A DNA stretch of 64,000 bases from Pedobacter sp. AK013 (GCF_014205835.1 NZ_JACHCQ010000003.1:222501-286500); one strand, 5' to 3'. Counted from the first letter of the stretch, positions 53,856-63,727 are shown. Notes: a model not told the origin generated them from the sequence alone. Numbers and translations are program-made.

Positions 53856-55373
53856 CTAGGCAACAACTGTATTTTCGATTTTCAACACTTTTGAGGTTCT
53901 GTTTCTGGTTTCTCTGCAAAGATCTGCATCCTGAGCAAGTGATTTTCCATAAGTAGGAATCATCTCTTTAATTTTTTCCTGCCATTCTTCAGTGGCCAAA
54001 TCATCAGCAAAACAACGGCTTAATAGGTCGAGCATAATAGAAACAGCTGTTGAGGCCCCAGGAGATGCACCCAATAAGGCCGCAATAGAGCCATCAGCAG
54101 CACTTACCACCTCTGTACCAAATTCTAAAATACCACCTTGTTTTTCATCTTTTTTAATTACCTGAACGCGCTGTCCGGCATATTCCAGCTCCCAATCTTT
54201 AAGTTCGGCAGTTGGCAGATATTCTTTTAATGCTTCCAATCTATCTTCTGGCGATTGCCTAACCTGCTCAATCAAATATTTTGTTAAATCAAGGTTATGT
54301 AAGCCTGCCGACAGCATCGGACGGATATTATTAAATTTTATCGATTTTGGTAGATCCAAGAATGAGCCATTCTTAAGGAATTTAGTAGAAAAACCAGCGT
54401 ACGGACCGAACAACAGTGCCTGTTTGCCATTAATCATCCTGGTATCCAGATGTGGAACAGACATTGGCGGTGCACCAACCGCAGCTTTTCCATATACCTT
54501 AGCGTGGTGTTTTTTAATAATTTCTTCGTTGGTACATTTTAACCATTGTCCGCTTACAGGGAAACCGCCAAAACCTTTTCCTTCGGGAATATCAGATTTT
54601 TCTAACAGCGGTAAAGAGCCACCACCAGCACCAATAAACACAAACTTAGCTACACGTTTACGTTTGTCTCCACTTTCTAAATCTTTAACTTTTACGATCC
54701 AATTACCATCTTTATTCTTCTTAAGGTCGCGGATTTCGTGGTTAAAATACAGATTAACATTACTTTGTTCCTTTAAGTTGTTAAACATGTCTCGGGTTAA
54801 AGTACCAAAGTTAACATCAGTACCTAAATCCATTTTTGTGGCAGCAACTTTTTCGCTTTTTTTACGGCCATCCATAATCAATGGTGCCCAGTTTTTTACA
54901 AGCTCCGTATCTTCAGTATATTGCATATCGCTAAACAGATCGCATTGGGTTAATGCATCGTAGCGTTTTTTAAGATATTCTACATTCTTTTTACCCCAAA
55001 CAAAACTCATGTGAGGAATATTGCGGATAAAATTGCAAGGATCAGAAACCAATCCCTTGTTTACTAAATATGACCAAAATTGTTTAGAAACCTCAAAATG
55101 TTCTGCAATTTGAACCGCTTTTTTTATTTCAACCGTACCATCCTTCTTTTCTGGTGTATAGTTCAATTCGCAAAAAGCAGAATGTCCCGTTCCGGCATTA
55201 TTCCATGCATCAGAACTTTCTGCTGCCGCAATATCTAAACGTTCGTAAATTTCTATGCTTAAATTGGGTTCTAATTGTTTTAATAAAACACCGAGGGTTG
55301 CACTCATGATGCCAGCCCCTATTAAAATTACATCAGCGTCAGTTTTACCAACTGTCTTTTTCTTTTTTGTCAT
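53856..55373 (-). CDS. mqo: Malate:quinone oxidoreductase
   Basis: This 505-residue membrane-associated FAD enzyme oxidises malate to oxaloacetate and passes electrons to the quinone pool. The FAD-binding motif VILIGAGIMSATLGVLL is at residues 15-31, and the family segments SSDAWNNAGTGHSAFCELNY, FGPYAGFSTKFLKNGSF and GASPGASTAVSIMLDLL are present. It works in the citric acid cycle in place of, or beside, the NAD-linked malate dehydrogenase. It is monocistronic, with its own promoter and terminator. Confidence 0.97.
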   Translation of the reverse strand: MTKKKKTVGKTDADVILIGAGIMSATLGVLLKQLEPNLSIEIYERLDIAAAESSDAWNNAGTGHSAFCELNYTPEKKDGTVEIKKAVQIAEHFEVSKQFWSYLVNKGLVSDPCNFIRNIPHMSFVWGKKNVEYLKKRYDALTQCDLFSDMQYTEDTELVKNWAPLIMDGRKKSEKVAATKMDLGTDVNFGTLTRDMFNNLKEQSNVNLYFNHEIRDLKKNKDGNWIVKVKDLESGDKRKRVAKFVFIGAGGGSLPLLEKSDIPEGKGFGGFPVSGQWLKCTNEEIIKKHHAKVYGKAAVGAPPMSVPHLDTRMINGKQALLFGPYAGFSTKFLKNGSFLDLPKSIKFNNIRPMLSAGLHNLDLTKYLIEQVRQSPEDRLEALKEYLPTAELKDWELEYAGQRVQVIKKDEKQGGILEFGTEVVSAADGSIAALLGASPGASTAVSIMLDLLSRCFADDLATEEWQEKIKEMIPTYGKSLAQDADLCRETRNRTSKVLKIENTVVA

Positions 55374-55391
55374 CTTAGTTTAAAGGAGTTA

Positions 55392-55423
55392 CAAATTTAG
55401 GATGATTTTAAACATACCACGAA
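55392..55423 (-). promoter_or_regulatory. Promoter of mqo
   Basis: TAAATTTG (minus strand, 55392-55399) matches TAnnTTTG. A TTCG (55420-55423) lies 20 bp upstream at the place of the TTTG element. The predicted leader is only about 15 nt. Confidence 0.45.
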
Positions 55424-55714
55424 TTTTAAGGCGTTAAATCTGAAAAAATTGCCAAAAAATTAGAAATACTTTCTGTTTTTTGATAACTTCTAATCAAATT
55501 TTAATCCAAAAAACAGTTCAATTAATAACAAACTGAAAAGGGCATTACCCCTGCCTAAAAAGCCCATTATTAAATTACTAATTACTACCCCCGTTTCTTT
55601 AAAATATTTATCATTTTAGTTTTAAACAGTCAAAAAAAATTAAATTTCAATAACAAGCCCTGCTGTTTCATAGGCCAAATATTAAAGAAACAAGATTCCG
55701 TATTTTTTTTCTTA

Positions 55715-55823
55715 AAAACCGCTGTTCGATAAACCTGAAAACAGCGAGCATCACAATTCTCCATCGGGATAATGCGAATGGCAGGAAACAGCACCTATAA
55801 AATGCTAACGTTCATTTCCAAAA
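55715..55823 (-). repeat. Truncated copy of the structured ~235-bp repeat
   Basis: On the minus strand it begins TTGGAAATGAACG (from 55823) and continues with CTGCCATTCGC and GCTCGCTGTTTTCAGGTTTA, matching the first half of copy A at 37946. The second half is missing. It lies in the 532-bp gap between mqo and the VOC gene; the rest of that gap (55424-55714 and 55824-55905) is AT-rich and featureless. Confidence 0.55.
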
Positions 55824-55905
55824 AATACTTTTCGATTTAGCTTAAGCATCTTCAACTACATTATTATTGGACGCTGGTATTGATAGAATACGATTAAAAG
55901 GGTTG

Positions 55906-56262
55906 TTAGTCTTCAATATGGCTTAAAATATTGATCAATTTACCAAATGGATCTCTGGTGTAAAATCGCCTAACACCCCAGGGTTCATTGACAGGGCCAT
56001 ATTCGATAGGAAACCCAGCTGCTTTTATTTTCTCCAATAGGTCATCAACATTTTCAACTTCGATCGATAGATCTGGTGTTGGAGTACCCGACCCGCCCTC
56101 GGAGGCAAAACTAATCTGTACATCCATTTTTTGCTCTGTCTCGCCATAAGTGGCAATCCAACCATGATCCATTAGCAGATCAAGGTCCAAAATATCTTTA
56201 TAAAAACTGGCTGCATCAGCAATTTTTTGGGTATTAATATTATGCACTATTCTTTTTACCAT
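55906..56262 (-). CDS. VOC superfamily (glyoxalase/bleomycin-resistance fold) protein
   Basis: The 118-residue protein has the paired beta-alpha-beta-beta-beta modules of the VOC fold: AASFYKDILDLDLLMDHGWI in the first half and IKAAGFPIEYGPVNEPWGVR, then RDPFGKLINILSH in the second. The substrate and metal use are unknown. A ring-cleavage dioxygenase is unlikely at this size. It stands alone. Confidence 0.85.
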   Translation of the reverse strand: MVKRIVHNINTQKIADAASFYKDILDLDLLMDHGWIATYGETEQKMDVQISFASEGGSGTPTPDLSIEVENVDDLLEKIKAAGFPIEYGPVNEPWGVRRFYTRDPFGKLINILSHIED

Positions 56263-56434
56263 AGCGGGATTATTGTATTAATGAAAGAGATCATCTTGTT
56301 GGTTTTTATTTAAGCAGGATGTCATATCGGGCCTGTCGAAACACTTCACACCTATATAGCTACATCCTTCGATAAGCTTAGAATAACGATTCAATATTGT
56401 CATGAATTCTTATACATACTTATCATCGCTATTT

Positions 56435-56502
56435 GGAGAAATCTCTCAGTCTCTGTTTAAAAGATTTCTCCTTTCCGCTGTGCTCCGGTCGAAACGATAA
56501 CG
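56435..56502. repeat. Dispersed inverted repeat, second member
   Basis: GGAGAAATCT (56435-56444) pairs with AGATTTCTCC (56462-56471), and GGTCGAAACGATAACG (56487-56502) resembles the right end of the element at 44210-44291. It lies just past the end of msrA and could act as its terminator. Confidence 0.5.
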
Positions 56503-56507
56503 GCATA

Positions 56508-57107
56508 TTAATTTTTAAGCTTCGCTTTAAAAACTTTTTCGAGTTTTTCTATTTTTGGAAGAATCACCAATCTGCAATAGGGCTCACTTCCATTTTTATT
56601 GAAATAATTCTGGTGATAATTTTCGGCGACATAAAAAGGTTTGGCCGCCTCTATAGCGGTTACCACTTTCTTGCCATAGGCATTGGTTTTATTCAACTCT
56701 GCCTTATATTTTTCTGCCAAAGCTTTTTGCTCTGCTGTATGGTAAAAAACTACTGAACGATATTGGGTGCCACTATCGGCCCCCTGACGGTTTAATGTAG
56801 TTGGGTCGTGGCTTTTCCAAAAAACTTCTAACAAATCATCGTACGATATCACCATTGGGTTATAAGTAATTTCCAAAACCTCTGCATGCCCGGTAGCACC
56901 GGTGCACACTTCTTCGTAAGTTGGATTGCTTAATGTACCGCCTTCGTAGCCTGATTTAACCGATACTACACCTTTTAACCTTTGAAATATGGCCTCGGTA
57001 CACCAAAAGCAGCCCATACCGAATGTTGCCTTCTCTGTTTTTTTGCCCTGTGCGTTGGCCTGATTTATGGCCAATACTGCTAATAGCAGTAAAATTATTT
57101 TTCTCAT
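56508..57107 (-). CDS. msrA: Peptide-methionine (S)-S-oxide reductase, exported
   Basis: I start at 57107 (199 residues, MRKIILLLLAVLAINQANAQ), since this begins a signal peptide. MsrA reduces methionine-S-sulfoxide in damaged proteins. The catalytic motif GMGCFWCTEAIF has Cys33 and Cys36, and the GYEGG, YHTAEQK and ENYHQNYFNK segments are conserved. The signal peptide indicates a periplasmic or surface repair enzyme. No msrB domain is fused. Confidence 0.94.
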   Translation of the reverse strand: MRKIILLLLAVLAINQANAQGKKTEKATFGMGCFWCTEAIFQRLKGVVSVKSGYEGGTLSNPTYEEVCTGATGHAEVLEITYNPMVISYDDLLEVFWKSHDPTTLNRQGADSGTQYRSVVFYHTAEQKALAEKYKAELNKTNAYGKKVVTAIEAAKPFYVAENYHQNYFNKNGSEPYCRLVILPKIEKLEKVFKAKLKN

Positions 57108-57461
57108 TTTGTGTTTATTTACTTTTACCTGTAATGAGGCTATCATGATTTTTTTGCTCTATTACTTGCAAAATGCAAATCATGATGGTTTCATGAGAGT
57201 GTTTTATTTTGTTAGTCGCAAATAACTCATTTACCTTACAAGCCAACTGCGTTATTTTCTAGTTAATTATACGAAATTAAATAAAGCCTAGTTTGCGTAT
57301 AAATTATAATGGATTTATTGTGACAATCGGACATCATATTAATTTGTCATTTTGTTAATAACTTAAAAAACTGTATATTAATTCGTTAAATACATAACAC
57401 CTAACCTAAATACAGTTATTAACAATTCTTTTTAAATTCGTATAACATTAAATATAAAATT

Positions 57462-58424
57462 ATGTCTACACCGTATATTCCTTGTTTAGATTTAGGCTCT
57501 TACATCAATGGCTCTGCAGATGACCGTAAAAAGTTTTCGGATGAATTGGGCAGAGCTTTTAACGATTCAGGTTTTGTTACCATTACCAACCATGGCTTAA
57601 GTCAGGAATTAATTGATAAGCTTTACGAAAACATTAAAGCTGCCTTTGCATTACCAGTTGAAATTAAAAGGAAATACGAAAAGCCAGAATTGGCAGGCCA
57701 ACGTGGTTATACCAGTGCAGGTAAGGAAACCGCTAAAGGCGCCAAAACACCAGATTTAAAAGAATTTTGGCAGATTGGGCAGGAAGTAACGGATGGCGAT
57801 CCGGTTAAAAACGAATATCCTGATAACGAAATTTTAGAAGAATTACCTGAATTTAATAAAGTAACAGGCGATATCTATAAAAAACTGGAAGAAAACGGCA
57901 CACATTTATTACGTGCCATCGCTACCTATTTAGAATTACCGATCAACTATTTCGACAAACATGTTCACAATGGAAATTCAATTTTAAGAGGTATCCACTA
58001 CTTCCCGATCGAAAACCCAGAAACCATTCCTGATGATGCGGTACGCGCCGGGGCACATGAAGACATCAACCTCATTACTTTGCTCATTGGCGCAAGTGCC
58101 GATGGCCTTGAAGTGTTAACCCGAAGCAATGAATGGTTACCAATTAAAGCACACCATACCGATATTGTAGTAAATGTGGGCGATATGTTGCAAAGATTGA
58201 CCAATAACAAATTAAAATCGACAACACACAGAGTGGTAAATCCTCCTCGTGAACTGATGAAAACTTCACGCTTTTCGGTTCCGTTCTTTCTACATCCGCG
58301 CAGTGATATGGATTTAACCAGTTTACCATCAACCATTGATGCAGAACATCCTAAAGCTTATAGCGATATGACAGCCGGAGAATATTTAGATGAAAGATTA
58401 AGAGAAATTGGATTGAAAAAATAG
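57462..58424 (+). CDS. 2-oxoglutarate/Fe(II)-dependent oxygenase, isopenicillin-N-synthase-like
   Basis: This 320-residue enzyme has the DIOX_N region at its start (IPCLDLGSYI, GFVTITNHGLSQELIDKLYE) and the jelly-roll metal site His199-Glu-Asp201 with His256 (STTHRVVN), plus Arg270-x-Ser272 (SRFSVPFF) for 2-oxoglutarate. Members oxidise small molecules such as amino acids or hormones; the substrate here is unknown. Its terminator lies about 40 bp downstream. The 354-bp region upstream (57108-57461) shows no other gene. Confidence 0.9.
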   Translation: MSTPYIPCLDLGSYINGSADDRKKFSDELGRAFNDSGFVTITNHGLSQELIDKLYENIKAAFALPVEIKRKYEKPELAGQRGYTSAGKETAKGAKTPDLKEFWQIGQEVTDGDPVKNEYPDNEILEELPEFNKVTGDIYKKLEENGTHLLRAIATYLELPINYFDKHVHNGNSILRGIHYFPIENPETIPDDAVRAGAHEDINLITLLIGASADGLEVLTRSNEWLPIKAHHTDIVVNVGDMLQRLTNNKLKSTTHRVVNPPRELMKTSRFSVPFFLHPRSDMDLTSLPSTIDAEHPKAYSDMTAGEYLDERLREIGLKK

Positions 58425-58464
58425 TCAGGCGTTTGGAGTTCTAGCAAATCGCAAACAGAAAATT

Positions 58465-58496
58465 AAAAGCATCGGTTAAAAAATCGATGCTTTTTT
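58465..58496 (+). terminator. Terminator of the 2OG oxygenase gene
   Basis: AAAAGCATCG (58465-58474) and CGATGCTTTT (58485-58494) form a perfect stem followed by TTTTTTG. Its T-run overlaps the extended start of the next frame, which supports the downstream ATG at 58511. Confidence 0.8.
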
Positions 58497-58510
58497 GTTA
58501 TTTAGATAAT

Positions 58511-59353
58511 ATGTATTCAGCACATTTAGACGTTTTCGCCGAAATTGATGGCATTGGCTCTGCCTCAGGGTTATTCGCAAGTGGAGATTTGCTTTACATT
58601 ATAGGCGATAACAGTGCTTATCTAAATGAATATAACATCAAAACCAGACAACTACGTAAAATTCAAATTTTATTTGATCCCTCATTAAATCAATTAGAAA
58701 ACATTACCAAAGCCTTAAAGCCCGATTTCGAAATACTGTGCGGGCATGGCGATAAATTGTACATTCTGGGTTCTGGCTCTACAAATAAACGAAACCTGAT
58801 GATCGAATTTGACCTGAAAACACAACAGGTTATACAGAAAGATCTTACCCATACTTACAACAGACTTAAAACGATTGCCCATGTAAATGACGAGAACTTT
58901 AACCTCGAAGGTGCAATCTACACGGATACAACCTGGCTCCTTTTTAACCGTGGCAATGGAATTGGCACAAAAAACGGAATATTCAAAATCAATGGTACAG
59001 ATTTAAACGGTCTATACTTGGCAACATTTACTCCTGCTAAGCTCCCGAACATGGAGCAGGTAGAAGCTTCCTTTACCGATGCGGTGCTGGTTAAAAACGA
59101 AATATTTTTCATTGCAACTGTTGAGGATACCCAATCGACTTACACAGATGGTGAAATTTTAGGCAGCTTTATTGGTAGCCTTAATGCTGATACCCTTAAG
59201 CTAAATTTTACTTATAGAATATCTGGTAACCATAAGTTTGAAGGGATAACGCTCTTTAAACAAACCGACAATAAACTGGAGTTCCTACTTTGCGAAGACC
59301 GGGACAATGAAGAATTGAAAACTACGATCTATAAACTGATACTGAATTATTAA
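58511..59353 (+). CDS. DUF6929-like probable beta-propeller protein
   Basis: From the ATG at 58511 it encodes 280 residues (MYSAHLDVFAEIDGIGSASG). Repeated short strand motifs such as GDLLYIIGDNSAYLNEYN, GDKLYILGSGSTNKRNLMIE and KNEIFFIATVEDTQS suggest a beta-propeller. There is no signal peptide. It may belong to the DUF6929 family, judged by pattern only. No enzymatic motif is visible. The earlier frame start overlaps a terminator and was not used. Confidence 0.65.
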   Translation: MYSAHLDVFAEIDGIGSASGLFASGDLLYIIGDNSAYLNEYNIKTRQLRKIQILFDPSLNQLENITKALKPDFEILCGHGDKLYILGSGSTNKRNLMIEFDLKTQQVIQKDLTHTYNRLKTIAHVNDENFNLEGAIYTDTTWLLFNRGNGIGTKNGIFKINGTDLNGLYLATFTPAKLPNMEQVEASFTDAVLVKNEIFFIATVEDTQSTYTDGEILGSFIGSLNADTLKLNFTYRISGNHKFEGITLFKQTDNKLEFLLCEDRDNEELKTTIYKLILNY

Positions 59354-59384
59354 GAGCAACTATCGCACAAAACATCTGATAATC

Positions 59385-59501
59385 ATGAAATCTACAGTGT
59401 TCAGAATTTTTATCGTACTCACCTACCTACTTTTTTTCTGTCATCCTGATAAACCAATTGAGCAGAAAAACATTGTTAACGATGTTAAGCCGCTAAAATA
59501 A
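59385..59501 (+). CDS. Possible 38-residue lipoprotein
   Basis: A short frame begins with a hydrophobic signal-like segment (STVFRIFIVLTYLLFFCHPD) whose Cys19 could be a lipobox, followed by a charged tail (KPIEQKNIVNDVKPLK). It is 31 bp downstream of the propeller-like gene on the same strand. No family recognised. Confidence 0.35.
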   Translation: MKSTVFRIFIVLTYLLFFCHPDKPIEQKNIVNDVKPLK

Positions 59502-59629
59502 AACAAAAGTATGATCCCGAATATAGGTCCAGAAACAAGCTTTTCGATACTTATTATTATACCCGGGATAAACAAAAATAAATAGCCGCCTTTACTGGGC
59601 AAACTCCAATAAAGCTAGCAATCCTCTTT

Positions 59630-60151
59630 TTAATTCTTTAATAAACTTCTTACCGCAACTTGTGGAGTTTCACCAGCTGGTACAATAAAAATAGCATCAT
59701 TTTCTATTACCTGGCCCTGATCGAAATAATACCCGGCTGTAACAGGCAATACCGCACTGATGGTTTTTCCATCTTTATCTTTGGTCGCATAAGTAACATT
59801 GATTAAATGGCTTTTCATACTAACCTGTAGCTTTTTTGATGTTAACCTCGCACCCGTAGCATTGGTACAATCTAATTCTATAATTTTCGAATTGCTAATT
59901 CCAGACAGGTCCAATGAACTCGCCAAACGAATATTAAACGATTTGCCGCTGTTGTTTTTTACCGAAGCCAAAACTTTATAACGATCAAAGTTCTGGTCTT
60001 TTATGTTTATCTTTTCTTTATTCACAACAGTATACGTTACTGCAAAACCATTTATGTTTACCGTTTCTCCATCTTTGATCTGTTGCGCTTTAACGATAGC
60101 TGCCATTCCACAAAAAAGCAGCAGAAAGGCCAGTTTTTTAGTCCATTTCAT
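59630..60151 (-). CDS. Secreted protein of unknown function
   Basis: This 173-residue protein has a signal peptide (ends near VKAQQ) and a beta-strand-rich mature part with segments VNINGFAVTYTVVNKEKINI and SFNIRLASSLDLSGISNSKI. A single Cys lies in ELDCTNATG. No family recognised. It is on the same strand as, and about 60 bp downstream of, the serine hydrolase gene, so co-transcription is possible. Confidence 0.6.
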   Translation of the reverse strand: MKWTKKLAFLLLFCGMAAIVKAQQIKDGETVNINGFAVTYTVVNKEKINIKDQNFDRYKVLASVKNNSGKSFNIRLASSLDLSGISNSKIIELDCTNATGARLTSKKLQVSMKSHLINVTYATKDKDGKTISAVLPVTAGYYFDQGQVIENDAIFIVPAGETPQVAVRSLLKN

Positions 60152-60211
60152 ATTGATTTGTTTTTTAGGTTGATGTGCTTAATTTACAAATAATAATTAG
60201 ACTTATGCCCG

Positions 60212-62029
60212 CTATTTCTTCGAATCATCTATCGCTTTATTAACTACATCCTGTATTCTGCCCCTGATTTTTAGATTAGAAAGTTTATCGGTAACAGTTG
60301 GGTTAACCCGGTTTGACAGAAATATATAAACCAAACCTCGTGATGGATCGACCCAAACACAGGTACCGGTATACCCTGTATGTCCGTAAGTTTGTGGAGA
60401 AGCCAGATCAGAAGGATAATGTTTGGTACTATCCGGATCCCAACGATCGAAACCCAAGCCTCTGCGACTAACATTCGATTGCTTTGAGGTAAACATATCT
60501 ACTGTTGTATCTTTGAAATATTCCACTCCACCATAGGTACCACGGTTCAACAACATCTGATAAATAATGGCTAAGTCGTTAGCACTGGCAAATAAACCAG
60601 CATGACCTGAAACTCCTCCTGCCAAAGCTGCCCCCTGATCATGCACATAACCTACAAGCAAGGTTTTTCTAAAATACTTATCATCTTCGGTAGGAATAAT
60701 CTGCTCTGGTTTAAAACGGTTCCGCGGCAAGAAACCTGCCGTTTGCATCCCCAATGGTTTATAAAAATTTTCATAAGTGTATTGATTTAGTGGTTCCTCG
60801 CTGATGTGCTCTACAATATCTTTCATCACGTACATACTGATATCGCTGTACACATATTTACCACGTGTTTTAATGGGCGAATTGAGCATTTTAGGCCACA
60901 TAAAATCTTTAAAAAAGCCTTTTTTGATATAATAATTATCCGCTACCTTGGTTGGATAGGCCGCTGATGAATCTCGGCTATAATCGCCTGTTTTAATATA
61001 ATCGTGAAAAGGGATGTAACGGATAAAACCCGCCTGGTGCAACATTACTTCCCGCACCTGAATATTGTTCATGGGCGTGGTACGTGCTTTCGGGATATAA
61101 GCGCCAATATTAGTATCTAGTTTTAGTTTTCCTTCTTCAAATAAACGCATTACCGCAGGTGTTGTTGCTGTTACCTTGGTTACCGAAGCGAGATCAAAAA
61201 TATCGGTTACCTTATCTGGTACATTCGTATCATAGGTATGGGTGCCATAAGCCTTATTAAAAATAACTTTACCATCTTTCGCTACCAAAACCACCATACC
61301 CGGAGTTGCTTTCTGCGTTATTGCTTCGGAAGCAATGGCATCAATTTCTTTTAAGTTGTTGGAGTTGATTCCCGCATCTTCGGGTACCGTATACTTTAAA
61401 CGGGTAGCAGTGGTAACAAAACCAGCGCCCATGGTATAACGGGCAGAAAAGGCTGTGGTTAATTTATTTACAGCGGCAATGCCTCCAAAAATATATTGTG
61501 GAACAACCGCAGCTGCATCGGCATTGTTCTGTGGGGTCCAAATAATTGGCGATTTCAACAGATCGAAAGATTTTAAACCAGGCCCGTTACCAAAAAAAGA
61601 AATAATTACCTGTTTATTTTTACTGATACTGTTAATGAAATTAATGTATTTGGCTTTGCTTACATTTTGATCATCAATAGAAATTAAAATGGTATTAAAA
61701 TATTTAAGGTCATCTTCTAAATCGTTCAAGTTCACGCTATCTTTATAAGAATCGGCAGAAAATGAGGTAATTTTATCGTATTTGTTGGCCAAACTGTCGA
61801 AAACGGCACTATAAGCAAAACTAAGGCTAACTGCAGCAATATTCTTTTTCTCTAATGATTTTAAAGGAATAATTCCATCCTGATTGTTTAATAATACTGT
61901 TCCGTTAGAAATTGCATTGGCAATAGCCAGTTTTTTTTCATTCGCGGTATGCTCCTGTGCGCAAGCCATTAAACATAAAACATTGCAGCAAAATGCTACA
62001 ACCAGGATACGCAATCTATTTTGCTTCAT
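60212..62029 (-). CDS. Serine hydrolase (beta-lactamase/transpeptidase fold) with GH3 C-terminal-like domain
   Basis: The 605-residue protein has a lipobox-like signal (CLMACAQEH, Cys23), a domain resembling the C-terminal part of glycoside hydrolase family 3 (ISNGTVLLNNQDGIIPLKSL, near residues 40-59) and a class C beta-lactamase fold from about residue 215. Catalytic motifs are SVTK (Ser282-Lys285), YSD near 390 and HTG in GHTGYTGTCVW near 557. The GH3 catalytic N-domain is absent. A cell-wall or ester hydrolase role is inferred. Its start overlaps the amidohydrolase gene by 14 bp. Confidence 0.88.
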   Translation of the reverse strand: MKQNRLRILVVAFCCNVLCLMACAQEHTANEKKLAIANAISNGTVLLNNQDGIIPLKSLEKKNIAAVSLSFAYSAVFDSLANKYDKITSFSADSYKDSVNLNDLEDDLKYFNTILISIDDQNVSKAKYINFINSISKNKQVIISFFGNGPGLKSFDLLKSPIIWTPQNNADAAAVVPQYIFGGIAAVNKLTTAFSARYTMGAGFVTTATRLKYTVPEDAGINSNNLKEIDAIASEAITQKATPGMVVLVAKDGKVIFNKAYGTHTYDTNVPDKVTDIFDLASVTKVTATTPAVMRLFEEGKLKLDTNIGAYIPKARTTPMNNIQVREVMLHQAGFIRYIPFHDYIKTGDYSRDSSAAYPTKVADNYYIKKGFFKDFMWPKMLNSPIKTRGKYVYSDISMYVMKDIVEHISEEPLNQYTYENFYKPLGMQTAGFLPRNRFKPEQIIPTEDDKYFRKTLLVGYVHDQGAALAGGVSGHAGLFASANDLAIIYQMLLNRGTYGGVEYFKDTTVDMFTSKQSNVSRRGLGFDRWDPDSTKHYPSDLASPQTYGHTGYTGTCVWVDPSRGLVYIFLSNRVNPTVTDKLSNLKIRGRIQDVVNKAIDDSKK

Positions 62030-63650
62030 ATACTTTTTCTCCGTTCAGGTAGGTTTTTAAAACTTTGGTTTTTAATATTTTTTGTGGTGTTGATTTTAAA
62101 ATATCATGGTCGAGGATTACGAAATCGGCTAGTTTACCTTTTTCCAAACTTCCTTTCTCTTCTTCTTCAAAATTAGCTTTCGCCGCCCAGATCGTCATTC
62201 CGCGCAAAGCCTCTTCGGGCGTTAAGGCATTTTCTATCTGGAAGCCTCCTTTTGGAAAACCTTTTGCGTCTGCTCTCACTGTTGCTGCATAAAACGTTAA
62301 TAATGGATTAATGTTTTCGACGGGAAAATCGGTACCTAAGGGAATCCAACCATTTTGTTTTAACAATTGTTTGTAAGCATATGCATTTTTTAACCTTTTA
62401 GCACCCAAACGCTGTTTGGCCCAATACATATCGGAAGTGGCATGAGTAGGCTGAACAGACGGGATGATACTTGCGCTTCCAAATAAACCAAAATCGCTGG
62501 CATTCACCACCTGTGCATGTTCAATGCGCCAGCGTTTATCGTTTTTCCCCTTTAAGATTTTATTGTAGATATTCAGGATTATCCGATTCGCCGAATCGCC
62601 GATGGCATGGGTACACATCTGAAAATGATTGGCGGCAATTTTTATGGCTACTTCTTCAAAATGTTTCGCATCGCTTAACAGAAAACCGGCTTTATTTGGC
62701 ATATCGCTATAAGGATGCAGCAGACAGGCACCACGCGAACCTAAAGCACCATCGGCATAAACCTTAAAAGCCCGAACATTTAACCGATCTGTTTTAATTG
62801 GACCACGGTTAAAAAGATATTTATAATTATCAGGCTCATCTGAAAGCATAACATAGAGCCTCATTTTCAGTTTGTTTTCCTTTTGCAGTTTTTCGATAAA
62901 TTCGACAGCCTGGTAACTTAAGCCGCAATCATCAATAGTAGTTAAACCAGCAGCGAAACAGTTTTTCTGTGCATCTGTAAATATTTTTTCGGCCAGTTTA
63001 ACATCTGGTGAAGGGATTTTACGCTCTACCAAAGCTACAGCGTTATCGATTAACACACCAGTAAGCTTTCCATTTTGGGTTAACATATCGCCACCTACCA
63101 GCTTCTGCACGCCATTAATGCCAGCATCATGCAACGCTTTTTGGTTAGCAATGGCCGCGTGCCCATCAATCCGGTTTAAAAATACCGGACGGCCAGGAAA
63201 AAGTGCTGTTAACTTTTCATTTGTGGGGAAATCTTTCTTATCCCAATCGTTTTGGTCCCAGCCATTACCAATTAACCAGCCCTCTGGGTGGGTTTTAGCA
63301 AAATCGCTTAAGCGAGCAAGCACTTCATCCCACGATTTTGTTTCTCTTAAATCGGCCGTTTGCAAGCTTTTACCATAACCGTAAAAATGAGCATGCGCAT
63401 CTATAAAACCTGGATAAACGGTTTTACCTTCTGCATTGATTTCTTCTTTGCCCACATATTTTGATTTGATATCATCGCTTTTACCGAGTGCCGTGATTTT
63501 ACCATCCTTTACGGCAAAAGCCTCCACTGTATCGAATTTACTGTTAACAGTATAAACTTTAGCGTTATAAACAATTACATCAACCTCTTCTTTTTTAGAG
63601 CAAGCAGTAAAGAGCAACGCCAGAAAAAGGCTGTATAAAATGGACTTCAT
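62016..63650 (-). CDS. Amidohydrolase family lipoprotein (YtcJ-like)
   Basis: Starting at 63650 gives 544 residues with a clear lipobox signal (LALLFTACSKKEE, Cys17); the frame extends 34 codons upstream without signal-peptide features. The amidohydrolase metal site HxH is in FIDAHAHFYGYG, with a later His in TIDDCGLSYQ-to-CTHAIGDSANR and EHAQV, then a GTDFPVENINPLL segment holding the Asp. These enzymes hydrolyse amide or ester bonds. It is co-transcribed with the serine hydrolase. Confidence 0.9.
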   Translation of the reverse strand: MKSILYSLFLALLFTACSKKEEVDVIVYNAKVYTVNSKFDTVEAFAVKDGKITALGKSDDIKSKYVGKEEINAEGKTVYPGFIDAHAHFYGYGKSLQTADLRETKSWDEVLARLSDFAKTHPEGWLIGNGWDQNDWDKKDFPTNEKLTALFPGRPVFLNRIDGHAAIANQKALHDAGINGVQKLVGGDMLTQNGKLTGVLIDNAVALVERKIPSPDVKLAEKIFTDAQKNCFAAGLTTIDDCGLSYQAVEFIEKLQKENKLKMRLYVMLSDEPDNYKYLFNRGPIKTDRLNVRAFKVYADGALGSRGACLLHPYSDMPNKAGFLLSDAKHFEEVAIKIAANHFQMCTHAIGDSANRIILNIYNKILKGKNDKRWRIEHAQVVNASDFGLFGSASIIPSVQPTHATSDMYWAKQRLGAKRLKNAYAYKQLLKQNGWIPLGTDFPVENINPLLTFYAATVRADAKGFPKGGFQIENALTPEEALRGMTIWAAKANFEEEEKGSLEKGKLADFVILDHDILKSTPQKILKTKVLKTYLNGEKVYEAK

Positions 63651-63727
63651 AGCGATAAAGATAGAAAATTGAAAGCATTGGATTTGTAAATTCGGTTTTA
63701 CAGAGAGATGGTGAATAGTTTGCCACG

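Noticed and set aside
58487..58510. Upstream start for the propeller-like gene
   Set aside because: The first eight codons overlap the T-run of the preceding terminator; the ATG at 58511 is preferred.
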